DNA of 64,000 nucleotides from Altericroceibacterium xinjiangense (lineage in GTDB: Bacteria; Pseudomonadota; Alphaproteobacteria; Sphingomonadales; Sphingomonadaceae): contig NZ_RSEK01000007.1 in assembly GCF_003958635.1 (NCBI RefSeq), positions 124,001 through 188,000 of the forward strand. The letters are read 5' to 3'. A model generated the notes under the pieces. The model searched no databases, was not told the origin of the DNA, and saw nothing but the letters and a program-made list of their open reading frames with translations. This document shows, in pieces, positions 6,672-15,300 of this stretch (position 1 is its first letter; each line of letters begins with the position of its first letter). Both the position numbers and the translations under genes were made by a program.

Positions 6672-7046
6672 TTAATCGTCCTGATCGGCTGGGAGTGTTC
6701 TGGTTTCCGTCGATGGCGAGTGAGACATATTCCGTCGAGCGGCGACATCTGCCCGATGCTCCTTAGCTTTCCTGTCCTGCCAGTCGCTCCGGCTATATCC
6801 TGCCATCCAACGATAGAGCGAAACGCCGAGCATGAGGAACATGCCAACCGACCCGAGGATCAGCGAGCCGACGATCACAGGAGATTCTCTTTGGAAGCCC
6901 ATACTCTCGAAGAGAGCGACAAGGAGGAGCGCAGCAAAGAAGGGCGCAGCCCAAACGAACCGTTGGGCGTAGGCATGGACGGGACTGTAGTCACGCGCCT
7001 CCCAATCCTTGTCCATCCATCTTACCAGTGACTTGAAAAGTCGCAT
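6672..7046 (-). CDS. Hypothetical two-helix membrane protein (cassette cargo)
   Basis: 124 residues. After an N-terminal part with several Trp and Arg residues come two hydrophobic helices (FVWAAPFFAALLLVALF and IVGSLILGSVGMFLMLGV), then a long, charged, probably cytoplasmic tail (SDWQDRKAKEHRADVAARR). Family unknown. It alone fills R10-R11. Confidence 0.6.
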   Translation of the reverse strand: MRLFKSLVRWMDKDWEARDYSPVHAYAQRFVWAAPFFAALLLVALFESMGFQRESPVIVGSLILGSVGMFLMLGVSLYRWMAGYSRSDWQDRKAKEHRADVAARRNMSHSPSTETRTLPADQDD

Positions 7047-7084
7047 CGGTTCGCTCTCTTTGTGAGGAGCTTAGCGAGCGGTGC

Positions 7085-7126
7085 GAATGTCCGCTACGGG
7101 TCGCGTTCAGACCTTCGCAGCGAATG
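7085..7126 (+). repeat. Array repeat R11 (truncated second half)
   Basis: GAATGTCCGCTACGGGTCG, CGTTCAGACCTTCGCAGCG, then AATGATCACCC. The first half is intact and the second half is lost soon after it begins. Confidence 0.8.
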
Positions 7127-7149
7127 ATCACCCCCGATAAAGTCGCACG

Positions 7150-7827
7150 CTAGATCCCCAGCCATTCGAGACCGTGAGGCAGAACCTCGGCGGCAAAGTC
7201 TACCTGAAGCACTCGCCGGCTCGTCGCTATCGAGGCGGCTTCCGAGGCATGAAGGATGGACGTTGCATAAAGCCACACATCGCCTGCATCTGCGATGCAG
7301 GTTGCAGTGCCGCACTGTTTCACGGCCTCTTCGATCTCATCGACGGCTATTCGGCCCAAGGTGTGTGAGCCGGGAGCAATCAGCAGCGGAGCATTGCTCA
7401 CAGGTACGTCATCAAGGTGCGCCCGTAAGGTCACCATCCTCGTGAGCAAGTCGAACGGCGGCGCGACGTGGATCATGCCGCTCTTGACCGTCCAGGGACC
7501 GAAACCAGGCACCTCCCGCTTCTCCTTCACACATATGGTTCTGTCCTGATGCCACGCGAGCGACCAGTTGGTTTCCGAAGACTTGTTAAAGAGAATGGCT
7601 CGAACAGGTTTCGCACCTGCGCCCAAGACGGTTGCGGCAACGGCTCCGAGGCAGCCTTCACTGGCGAGAAGCGGCCGAAGTGCCTCGATGCCATGAAGGC
7701 GAACCCCGGCTTCATCGATCGGAACGTGCTCAACAGCCGTCAACAACTCGCCCATGCATGGCTTCAGCGCGCCCTTGAATAGCTGCGCGCCGTAAGAGGC
7801 GAAGTGATCCGTCGTGCTGTTGATCAT
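7150..7827 (-). CDS. PhyH-type Fe(II)/2-oxoglutarate dioxygenase (cassette cargo)
   Basis: 225 residues from ATG 7827; a TTG three codons earlier is less likely. The double-stranded beta-helix signatures of the phytanoyl-CoA dioxygenase family are present: the iron ligands in WHQDRT, a distal His in SILHASEAA, and an Arg-rich 2-oxoglutarate end in SRRVLQVDFA. Preceding segments LIAPGSHTLG and GDVWLYATS also fit the family. The substrate is unknown; members hydroxylate small molecules in many pathways. It is the only clear metabolic enzyme in the array and fills R11-R12. Confidence 0.8.
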   Translation of the reverse strand: MINSTTDHFASYGAQLFKGALKPCMGELLTAVEHVPIDEAGVRLHGIEALRPLLASEGCLGAVAATVLGAGAKPVRAILFNKSSETNWSLAWHQDRTICVKEKREVPGFGPWTVKSGMIHVAPPFDLLTRMVTLRAHLDDVPVSNAPLLIAPGSHTLGRIAVDEIEEAVKQCGTATCIADAGDVWLYATSILHASEAASIATSRRVLQVDFAAEVLPHGLEWLGI

Positions 7828-7859
7828 GGCAGCCAACTAAGCGTCAGTCCGAAATTCGC

Positions 7860-7893
7860 GCAATGTCGCAAATGGGTCGAAGGCAGACATTCG
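7860..7893 (+). repeat. Array repeat R12 (short)
   Basis: AATGTCGCAAATGGGTCG, AAGGCAGACATTCGG. Another outer-arms-only copy like R9, and the last of the array. The 16-bp flanking repeat follows about 100 bases later. The stretch 7894-8103 has no gene I can support. Confidence 0.8.
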
Positions 7894-7995
7894 GCTTCGT
7901 GCGTGATGGCGGGCAAAAAACTGAGTTAGCGTTATCGTACGGCAGAGCCGCCGGTACTGAATCCGGTGCGCCGGACTTTTGACCCCCCCCCATGC

Positions 7996-8011
7996 TCTGA
8001 ATTGCGGATGC
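7996..8011 (+). repeat. 16-bp direct repeat flanking the cassette array, right copy
   Basis: Identical to 1072-1087. It lies between the cassette array and the satellite-like operon and is preceded by a run of nine C residues. Confidence 0.6.
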
Positions 8012-8103
8012 TCGCGTCGTGGGAGCGGCCGATGTCCGGGCTCGGGGCGCCTGAATCTTTAAACCGCTTCCCCTTTTCCGCGCGCCCGCGCGGAATGCGC
8101 GAA

Positions 8104-8349
8104 TCAAAACTCCAGATCGTCCAGCATCCGCCCTAACGCCTGCACGTGCGCCAAGCTGGCCCGCGTCTCGGCCGATCGCGCCCCGTGCTTCCATGCGTTC
8201 CGGTTACCCTCCGGCGCTCCGCTTCCTCTGCCACCGTGCATCCGGCACCGCCGCTTTCCATTTACCGCTGGCGAGCGGCACGGCTGGCCCGATCGGGTCC
8301 GGGCATGGCAACGCGGCGCCTTCGCCAGCCGCTCCGGTTCCGGTTGCAT
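8104..8349 (-). CDS. HGG-motif small basic protein
   Basis: 81 residues from ATG 8349 (MQPEPERL); an alternative ATG at 8373 adds eight. It has a Cys-rich start (CHARTRSGQPCRSPAVNGKR), then CRMHGGRGSGAPEGNRNAW and KHG, the signature of a widespread family of short proteins found in phage-like elements. The paired cysteines and histidine could hold a metal. The function is unknown. The first part of the gene overlaps the end of the upstream gene in another frame. Confidence 0.75.
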   Translation of the reverse strand: MQPEPERLAKAPRCHARTRSGQPCRSPAVNGKRRCRMHGGRGSGAPEGNRNAWKHGARSAETRASLAHVQALGRMLDDLEF

Positions 8350-8893
8350 GGGGTTGTTCGTTCGATCCTGCATTCTTCGGCCCCCCGGCGTTGTGGAAGT
8401 GATCGGCCACCACGGCCTGCCCGCCCTCGTTGACGTGAACGTGCTTCACAATCTGTTCGCGCGGCTGGTGCAGCTTCACCAGTGCCTCAAGCGTAGCGCG
8501 GCTTCCCGCCTGTGCCTTCAAGGCGATGCGCGCATAGGTTTCGGTCGCGCCAAGATACTCGCCCATGTTGAGCGCCATGCGCCGGGCCATCTCGGCAAAG
8601 ATGTTGTCCAGTGTCATGGCCTGTGCGGCAAGCATTCGGCTGGCGAACGCAAGATCGCCCTTTGCCGCCTTGTCGGCTGTCCGCCCGATCGCATCGCTGT
8701 AATCGCCCAGCCCGGGGGCAAGCTCGCTTCCCCCCAATTGTGCCTTGAACAACTGTGCCGCCGCTTGCCCGTGCCGGAAGTCCGGGGCGAGGATCGCGCG
8801 CGCGGTCGCCTGAAACTGTGTGTCGCCTTCGCGCATCGGGCTGCGCAGTGCATCGTTTGCCTTGCCTTTCGGCTTGCTCTTTCCTGTCGTCAT
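8204..8893 (-). CDS. Hypothetical satellite-operon protein
   Basis: 229 residues from ATG 8893, which has GAGG eight bases upstream; the frame extends further but without a better start. A basic N-terminus (TTGKSKPKGKAN) is followed by a helical region (ATARAILAPDFRHGQAAAQL.., MTLDNIFAEMARRMALNMGEY.., TLEALVKLHQPREQIVKHVHV) and a low-complexity C-terminus. Its last 48 or so codons are overlapped in another frame by the HGG gene. I know the type from integrated elements of alphaproteobacteria, but it has no assigned function. It is the second last gene of the operon. Confidence 0.65.
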   Translation of the reverse strand: MTTGKSKPKGKANDALRSPMREGDTQFQATARAILAPDFRHGQAAAQLFKAQLGGSELAPGLGDYSDAIGRTADKAAKGDLAFASRMLAAQAMTLDNIFAEMARRMALNMGEYLGATETYARIALKAQAGSRATLEALVKLHQPREQIVKHVHVNEGGQAVVADHFHNAGGPKNAGSNEQPHATGTGAAGEGAALPCPDPIGPAVPLASGKWKAAVPDARWQRKRSAGG

Positions 8894-8987
8894 GAATCCC
8901 TCGTGTTCCATTCGGTCCCTTGCGACACCCGCGACACTTGCGACAAACCAGCCCGGCCTGTCGCAGTGTCGCGAATGTCGCAGCGGA

Positions 8988-10487
8988 TCATTGGCAGATG
9001 CGCCACGCCTCCCGGCGAACCTGCCCTTCAATTTCCGTTCCGGGCGGGAGCGGGGCGAGCCAGTGATGTTCCACCAGCATCTGCACCGCCTTCTTTGCTT
9101 CCGGACTTTCCCGAAGGCGGTTGGGGCCGCGCCTCAGGACATCGCGCACCGTCAGCCAGGGCTTGCCCCAGGAAGGCGAAAGCATCCACTTGCGCAGCGC
9201 CTCTGCCTTGCTCACCGCATCCGAAAGCGTGGCAGCATTTGCCAGCCGCTGCGCCTCGCAGAGATAGAACAGCGCCAGCTTGATCGCGCATTCCATGGCG
9301 TCACCGGACACCTGCGCCGCTTCCAGATCGCGCCAGAGGGTCAGCACGCCCGCAATCCGCGCGGCCTGTTCCGCTGCCTTGCTGGCATGACCCCGCACGG
9401 GCTCCATTTCGCCGCCCGGCCTTTGCGCCCGCTCCACGTTGTCACTGAACCTGATCAGCAGCGCCTTGGCTTCGGACGACAAGGGAAGGCGCCGGGGGCG
9501 AAGTTCGCGCGTTTCCAAGTCCATCGCCATTTCGGTGTTCAGGATAGCGTTCAGCCGATCGGCAAACGCCCGCACCGGGGCATCATCGCGCACCCCGGCA
9601 TCGTGCAGGCGAAACCCGATGGTGGATTCCGGCTGGCATACAAGGCAGCGGGGCAGAAACCCGGTATCGCCCGCCAGAGGATCGGCCAGAAAGCCGTGCG
9701 CCACGACAGGCTGCACCATCAAGTGCAGGCTCAGGCGCCGCCCGTGAAGCGTGAAGGCGCCATCCCCCTGCCGGGTTCGCTTGATCGGGTTGCCCATCCA
9801 CAAGTCGTTCAGCGCCGCCAAGGTCTTTTGCTTGTTGTCCTGCGACATTGCGAAGCCGCCCAAAAACTGCCCGCCTTCGTCGGAGAACAGCCCAAGGCTC
9901 GGCTGGCCCTCCGCAAACAAACGGGTCAGCCCCTCATAGGTCGGTTCCGAAACCAGCCGATCGGGCAGCGGCAGGGGCGCAGGTTCCGGGCCAAGGGCGG
10001 CCAGCTCTGCCTTGTCTCCGGCACCGTTTTTCATCTTGCCCAGCAGGGTGTCGTGGCGCTTTTTCCAGATCGCAAGATCAAGCGCCCGTTCCTTGCGGGC
10101 TTCCCGGTAAATTGCCGCCTGCTCCCGCTCGAATTCCCTCATCGCGGCCATGAGCGGGGCGTCGCAACTGCTCTTGCGCTCCCCCGAAGCCGCCACGGTC
10201 AGGCAATAGAGCGAGAGCGGCGCCCAGCCTCCCAATGTTTCCACGTTGGCGAAGCCCTGCACCGCCAGCGCCGCGACAGAGAGAGCCGATTGCGCGGGGA
10301 TCGCCACCGGGGCTTGCGTGCGCCGCTGCACCGCCTCCACGGCTGGCCGCAGCGGCCCCAGCACCTCCACCGGATAGGGCAGCCCCGTAGGAATCTCTCG
10401 CACCAGCGGTTGCGGGCTGGTTCCTTCACACGGCCCGATTGTTTCGGCCGCGTCCAGCCGGGCGGGATCGATGTTTGCCATCTCCAT
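8988..10487 (-). CDS. DUF3987 (YfjI-like) protein
   Basis: 499 residues from ATG 10487, which overlaps the primase stop as TGATG; a GTG three bases earlier is possible. The protein has the DUF3987 layout: an N-terminal region, a degenerate nucleotide-binding loop ASGERKSSCD near residue 107, a long charged helix (REFEREQAAIYREARKER), then a middle part with LFSDEGGQFLGG and a helical C-terminal half. DUF3987 proteins pair with primases in P4-like and other integrated elements and are thought to be helicase-like. Acting in replication of the excised element is inferred from the neighbourhood. Confidence 0.85.
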   Translation of the reverse strand: MEMANIDPARLDAAETIGPCEGTSPQPLVREIPTGLPYPVEVLGPLRPAVEAVQRRTQAPVAIPAQSALSVAALAVQGFANVETLGGWAPLSLYCLTVAASGERKSSCDAPLMAAMREFEREQAAIYREARKERALDLAIWKKRHDTLLGKMKNGAGDKAELAALGPEPAPLPLPDRLVSEPTYEGLTRLFAEGQPSLGLFSDEGGQFLGGFAMSQDNKQKTLAALNDLWMGNPIKRTRQGDGAFTLHGRRLSLHLMVQPVVAHGFLADPLAGDTGFLPRCLVCQPESTIGFRLHDAGVRDDAPVRAFADRLNAILNTEMAMDLETRELRPRRLPLSSEAKALLIRFSDNVERAQRPGGEMEPVRGHASKAAEQAARIAGVLTLWRDLEAAQVSGDAMECAIKLALFYLCEAQRLANAATLSDAVSKAEALRKWMLSPSWGKPWLTVRDVLRRGPNRLRESPEAKKAVQMLVEHHWLAPLPPGTEIEGQVRREAWRICQ

Positions 10488-11389
10488 CACCGCGCCCCCC
10501 GCAGTTCATCGTTGAAGTCCTTGAAGCCCGCCAGCGGCCGGAGAATGCGAGACGACAGCCCGCGCGCGGCGAAGGCGTGGGCGGCCTTGCGCGCCTGCGC
10601 TGCGCCGGTTAGATCGTTGTCCGCCCCTATGACGATCGATTGCACCTCCGGCGGGAATTCCATTCCCGGCAGCATCGTGGCCCCGGCAGAAACCCAGACC
10701 GGGCCGCCAATCATCCGAAGCAGCGACAAGCCATCTTCCGGCCCTTCGCACACGATCACGCGGCCGGAACCGTCCAACTCGCCCAGCCGGATCGCGCCTC
10801 CGGCCACTTTGCCCAGCGACAGCTTGGGCTTCGGCACATCGGCTTTCCCGCTCCCGTCGCCTTTGAGGTAAATGCGCTGAATGCCGGTCAAACGGTCCGC
10901 CAGGTCTTGCACGCCCGCGATAAGGCAGGGCAGCGGGGCGGAGCGGCCATAAGCAAGCCGCGCAAAGCGGATTGCGGGCGGAAGGGGAGCAGGGATGCCC
11001 CGTGCCGCCAGATAGGCTTCAGCGGGGGTTCCAGCCGCCGGAACGGCCTTGGCCCAGATTGCCCGGGCTTCCGCCTCCCGATCGCCCTGAACGGCTGGCG
11101 CACGGGATTGCGCCTCAGCCCGGGGCAGATCGCCCGCGCCAAGCAGGCGGGCCGCTTCCACCAGGCCCAACCGGTGCAGGCGAGCGACATAGTCCAGCAC
11201 GTCACCCGAAGCGCCGCAGCCAAAGCAGTGGAACCGCTCGCCGCCTGCAAAGATGGTGAAGCTGGGGGATCGGTCGGCGTGGAAGGGGCAGCACCCCTTC
11301 CACTCGTTTCCGGCACGCTTCAGACGGACTTGCGCGCCCGCCACCCCGGGCAGGGGATGGGCGGTGCGGATCGCGGCAATATCGATCAT
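10487..11389 (-). CDS. CHC2 zinc-finger/Toprim primase
   Basis: 300 residues from ATG 11389, which overlaps the previous stop (ATGA). The N-terminal zinc finger shows CCPFHADRSPSF and HCFGCGASGDVLD, the DnaG CHC2 pattern. The C-terminal Toprim domain has VIVCEGPEDGLSLL (catalytic Glu), then IVIGADNDLTG with the Asp pair. It would make RNA primers for replication of the element. Compared with DnaG it lacks the helicase-binding domain, as in other satellite primases. It is coupled by overlap to both neighbours. Confidence 0.88.
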   Translation of the reverse strand: MIDIAAIRTAHPLPGVAGAQVRLKRAGNEWKGCCPFHADRSPSFTIFAGGERFHCFGCGASGDVLDYVARLHRLGLVEAARLLGAGDLPRAEAQSRAPAVQGDREAEARAIWAKAVPAAGTPAEAYLAARGIPAPLPPAIRFARLAYGRSAPLPCLIAGVQDLADRLTGIQRIYLKGDGSGKADVPKPKLSLGKVAGGAIRLGELDGSGRVIVCEGPEDGLSLLRMIGGPVWVSAGATMLPGMEFPPEVQSIVIGADNDLTGAAQARKAAHAFAARGLSSRILRPLAGFKDFNDELRGAR

Positions 11390-11568
11390 TGCGCACCCCC
11401 GTTGAAGGCAAGTGCCGCCACCATGGCCGCAACTTCGGGCCGGATATGGTGCTCTGCGATCAGGAATTGCGCCTGGTAGCCGCCCAAGATAGGGAGAGAC
11501 TGCGACCACCGGCCAAGTTGATCGCGCGAAGCCCCGCCTGCCACCGGCGGGGTTTTGCTTGTCTGCAT
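11386..11568 (-). CDS. Small ORF between regulator and primase
   Basis: 60 codons from ATG 11568, four bases after the AlpA-like gene stop; its TGA overlaps the primase ATG. The C-terminal part AEHHIRPEVAAMVAALAFNGG looks like an amphipathic helix. The tight packing on both sides argues that it is translated. I recognise no family. Confidence 0.55.
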   Translation of the reverse strand: MQTSKTPPVAGGASRDQLGRWSQSLPILGGYQAQFLIAEHHIRPEVAAMVAALAFNGGAQ

Positions 11569-11571
11569 GGT

Positions 11572-11778
11572 TCAAGCCTCCCCCTCGATCAGCCGCCGCA
11601 GGCTGGTCGCCGGGATCAGGGTGCGCTTGCCAATCTTGCGCGCTTCCAGCCGTCCTTCATTGATAAGCGCGTAAAGCCGAGTCCGGCCGATGCTGGAGAC
11701 GCGGCAGGCATCGGCCACACTGTAGGCGAGCGGTTCGGGATGAACGGGCGCAAGCGCGCGGTTCGGAGTGCTATTCAT
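11572..11778 (-). CDS. AlpA/excisionase-type HTH regulator
   Basis: 68 residues with one MerR-like winged helix-turn-helix: YSVADACRVSSIGRTRLYALINEGRLEARKIG, followed by TLIPATSLRRLIEGEA, the pattern of the excisionase/AlpA (HTH_17) family. In P4-like elements AlpA controls integrase expression and excision. It is the first gene of the minus-strand satellite operon (11778 down to 8104), so it is probably also the regulator of that operon. Confidence 0.82.
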   Translation of the reverse strand: MNSTPNRALAPVHPEPLAYSVADACRVSSIGRTRLYALINEGRLEARKIGKRTLIPATSLRRLIEGEA

Positions 11779-11916
11779 GAAAATACCTCAGTCGCAGGCG
11801 AGCGACGGCAGCGTGGAAAACGTGTCCGTTCGCCACCGTTCGCTTTTTCGTTGTCGGGGAGTGCGAGGTGAGGTTACAAAGGGTCCGCGATGAAGCGCCA
11901 ACTTAATCGCGCGGAG

Positions 11917-11949
11917 CCCCGTCCCTCACCGGATGGGGTTTCGTTTTTC
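11917..11949 (+). terminator. Hairpin followed by T-run
   Basis: CCCCGTCC at 11917-11924 and GGATGGGG at 11931-11938 form an eight-pair stem with one G-T pair. T-rich TTTCGTTTTTCT follows at 11939-11950. On the plus strand this has the form of a Rho-independent terminator, though no plus-strand gene lies upstream. A similar hairpin with the same flank (CGCGNAGCCCC) is at 11533-11551 inside the small ORF. Confidence 0.45.
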
Positions 11950-12192
11950 TAGGTCACGCGTTGTCTCTCCGTCGGGGTTATCAACATACTGTCCACAGGC
12001 ATTCAGTTGTGACCAAACGGCGAACGGCGCGCAAGCAGGAATGGCGGAGAATCCCCATTGGTTGGGGAAAAGTCGGGCAAACATCGCCATGCCGCCGCGC
12101 GAACGGTCCAAAAAGCGGCGCGGAACGCCGCGAGAACATTCGTGTAAGGTTTCCAAGTAAGACCCGCGAGTTCCTCGACGACTTCGATCGCC

Positions 12193-12336
12193 CTACCGCG
12201 AGTCACACAAAGGCGGGTTCGCCAGCGCTTTGTAGCGACCGCACAGGTATTCCACGCGATCGCCGGTGAAGGGGCGGCGCGGTGCAACCAGTTTCACGGC
12301 GGTATTCGGCGCATGATGCGCCTTGCGCAGGTAGAC
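12193..12336 (-). pseudogene. Possible gene-end remnant downstream of the restriction enzyme
   Basis: On the minus strand 47 codons are open from 12336 to a TAG at 12193 (VYLRKAHHAPNTAVKLVAPR..YLCGRYKALANPPLCDSR), directly preceded by an in-frame TGA and lacking a start codon. The composition looks protein-like, so it may be the 3' end of a lost gene. I cannot name the family. In the rest of 11779-12396 I see the terminator-like hairpin, a TTATCAACA/TGTCCACAG pair near 11978-11998 and no intact gene. Confidence 0.3.
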
Positions 12337-12396
12337 TCACACCGTGTCGGAATCGTGAAGGTTGGCCAGTCGGAGGTCGGATGGGCCCGATTTGGT

Positions 12397-15300
12397 TCAA
12401 ACTGCGCTTTCCAGAAGGGCGATTTCGTCCGGCGTCAGGTCGAACAGGGTACAGACGATGCTGTCGATTTCCGCCTCGGCTCGTGCAATCTCGGCCGTGA
12501 GGCTGGCAATTTCGGCGCGGTCGCGGGCGATCCAGTCTTCCCATTCCGAACGCTCAGCCAGCGGAATGTCAGCCTTGAACACCTTCTTCACCTCAGCGCG
12601 GAAGGCGGCAAAGTCGGGCAGGGTCCACCATTCCTGAAGGCGAGTTGTGAGCTTGGGGTCGCGGCCAGCCGGGCAGAGATCGGGAATCCGGCGTGTCAGG
12701 GCTGTTTGGAGCGCCAGCCGGGTCTTGGCGGCGTTATGCGCCGATTTTGATTGGACCGCTAATTCCGCCCTTGCTTCACTCGTCCACGCAGGGATTGGCA
12801 TTTCGCCCAAGTGGTTCGAGAAGAATCGAACAAATCCACCCCTGATTTGGGCGCTGACGTTCAGGTAAGTAAACCAAAGCAGTTTTGAGTTGAGGTATGC
12901 CGCAAGATGGTGTTCGTCGCTGGCGATGAAATATCCCGTGTTCGCCATGAAATTACCTTCAGCGTCCACATGGAACGGGGCGCTATCGCCAATATCTTTA
13001 TAGGCAATTTTTGGCGCGGAGAAGTGTGGTGCATAAGCTTCCTGCGCCTGTTGTAGTTCGAACCATTCCTGCTTGGTTGCCCGCTTTTCCAGTCTGTCCT
13101 TGAACGGCCGCAGCCAATCCCGAATTGCCGGATAGTCATCAATTTTGATCCGGTTCTTCGGAATATAGATGAGCCAAAGCGCGCGCGGCTCGGCCCGCCA
13201 ACGTTTCAGGTCTTTGCCTTCGAGGAAGGGCTTCAGCAGATCGGCAGAGTTCGGGTCTTCGGCGCAGAGGCGTTCTTTGGTCGCGCTGTCGATCACAAAA
13301 GCTGCATTTAGCCCCGTCTTGATACCGTAAAGCGGCAATCCGTAGACCTGCTTCAGAGTACTCCTTCCGTTCCTGATTTTGTCGCGCAATGCGCGCAGGG
13401 CGGGATTTTCCAGTTCCCATGATCCGGCCCCAAGGGCAGCTTGCGGATAGGGCCCTGCCGACTTTTCCCAAGTGGTCAGAAAATTGTTTTCTGGCAGGGC
13501 GTCCACCTTCCAGAAATGTAGCTCATGCCCCTTGGGCGCGGCCCCGCGTTTCATGATCAGGATGGCTGGATAGGTGGTCACGCCTTCGAAGACCTGAAGA
13601 TCGCCAAAATCTACCACGCTTTCCATGGTGGCTTCGCGCAGCAGGTATTCGCGCAATGGCTTGCCTGATCCGGTTTTGAAGAAGGTGTTCGAGGAAATGA
13701 ACCCCAAGCGCCCGCCTGGTTTCAGCAGGCGCAGGCCCCTTTCGAAGAAGTAGCAGTAAAGGTCGGCCCGGTCGGAGACGACTTCATAACGAGCTTCCAG
13801 ATAGGGCTTCAGCGCCTTCAATAGTTCCATGCGTACATAAGGCGGATTGCCGAGAACCACATCGAATCCGCCTTCGGCAAAGACCCCAGGGAAGGCAGTT
13901 TCCCAAGTGAAGGCGTGGTCGAGATAGGCGAAGTTGCTGTCCTCGATCAGGCTGTCGCCTACCCGCAGGCTATCCGCCAGACTGTCCAGCAACTTGCCGC
14001 GACGCGCCGTCTTGATCCAGAGGGACAGCTTGGCGATTTCAATGCTCTCGGAGTTCACGTCCACTCCGAACAGGTTGTTCGCCAGAATCTCACTGTCGGG
14101 GTCTAGAAGATCCTGAATGTGCTGATCCTTGCCTTGCAACTCGGCAATCTTGTCATTCACGCGGGTCAGCTCGGCCTTCATGAAGTCGAAGGCCATTATT
14201 AGGAACACGCCCGATCCGCAGGCTGGATCGACAACGCGCAAGGATTTCAGTCGGCTACGATAGGCTCGCCAAGCTTCCAGTTCAGCCGATTTTCTGCGCC
14301 AAGGAATGGTAGCGTAGTCGGACAGATCGGCCCCGGCCTTCGCATGGGCGCGCAGAATATCGCCCCAGGCTTCTTCGAGATGTGCCCCTAACGTTTCGGC
14401 CACGATGAAGCGGGCGATGTAGTCAGGGGTATAGACCACTCCATCGCGTTTGCGCCGCCCGGTGGTACCACTTGCCCGTTCTTCTTCGGCTTCTTCGCCC
14501 CGCGCCTGTGCCTGAAGGCGTTCAACGTCAGCAATGGATTGTTCGAAGACATGGCCCAAAACAGTGACAGACACTTCGGACGCAAAATCGTACTCGCCCA
14601 AGGTCTTGAAGCCCTCGCAGACGGAATCGGGCAGAGGGAGATTGTCGATCGTATCGTCTTGCCGGAACAGGCCACCATTGTAGCGGGGAATTTTTAGCGC
14701 TTCGCTGCCGTTGTCGATGGCGTTGAACAGGCCTCGAAAATTGTCCCAGACCGGGCGAGGATTGTAGGGGTCACGAGTGGTGAAGGCTTGCGACAGGGTG
14801 TTGTCGGGCAGCAGGCCGGTATCTTCGGCAAAGGCGATGAACAGCACCCGGTCGAGGATCTTTTGCGCAACGGCGATTGCGTCCAGGGGGGCGATATTAG
14901 CGTCAGCCTCTTGCACAGCTCTGATCAGCTTGAGGCGTAGCGCCTTGTAATCCTGATACAGGCTGTCCGTGATGTCTTTATCTTCGGCGCGGCTCTGTTT
15001 CAGTAGTTCGAGTGTGCGACCTGATAACAGGTTTTCGGCTGACAGCAGCAGCATGAACCGGGCATATTCGTTGGGATCGGTTAGATGGTCGAGCCGGAAT
15101 GTTTCGTAGGCTGTAGTGCCTTCACCAAAACCGTAGAGACGTAGCTCGATCATGTTCGAGACAAGCACCCATTTCACACCCGGCGCATTCATGGCGTATT
15201 CCCACGCCTGTTGAACCGGGGACTTGTTCCGCCCCGGCATGATCGCATCCAGATCGCGGGTATCGGCGCCCTTCAGTTCGAATGGGGCCAGAATTGCCGG

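Noticed and set aside
1206-7893. CRISPR array
   Set aside because: The repeats are 32-103 bp, diverged, change orientation and are 300-870 bp apart with genes between. There are no short uniform spacers and no cas genes.
1206-7893. Classical chromosomal integron
   Set aside because: No IntI-type integrase with its extra domain is present and the repeats lack an evident RYYYAAC/GTTRRRY core pair, so the array is described only as integron-like.
7844-8194. 116-codon minus-strand ORF
   Set aside because: It overlaps the HGG gene in another frame, includes the C-run and part of repeat R12, and its product is Arg/Ala-rich without motif.
8820-10871. 683-codon plus-strand ORF
   Set aside because: It is the antisense shadow of the DUF3987 and primase genes; its translation is Arg/Pro-rich with no motif, while the minus-strand proteins are clear families.
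12003-12287. 94-codon minus-strand ORF
   Set aside because: No recognised domain; the competing frame at 12193-12336 looks more protein-like, and neither has a supported start.
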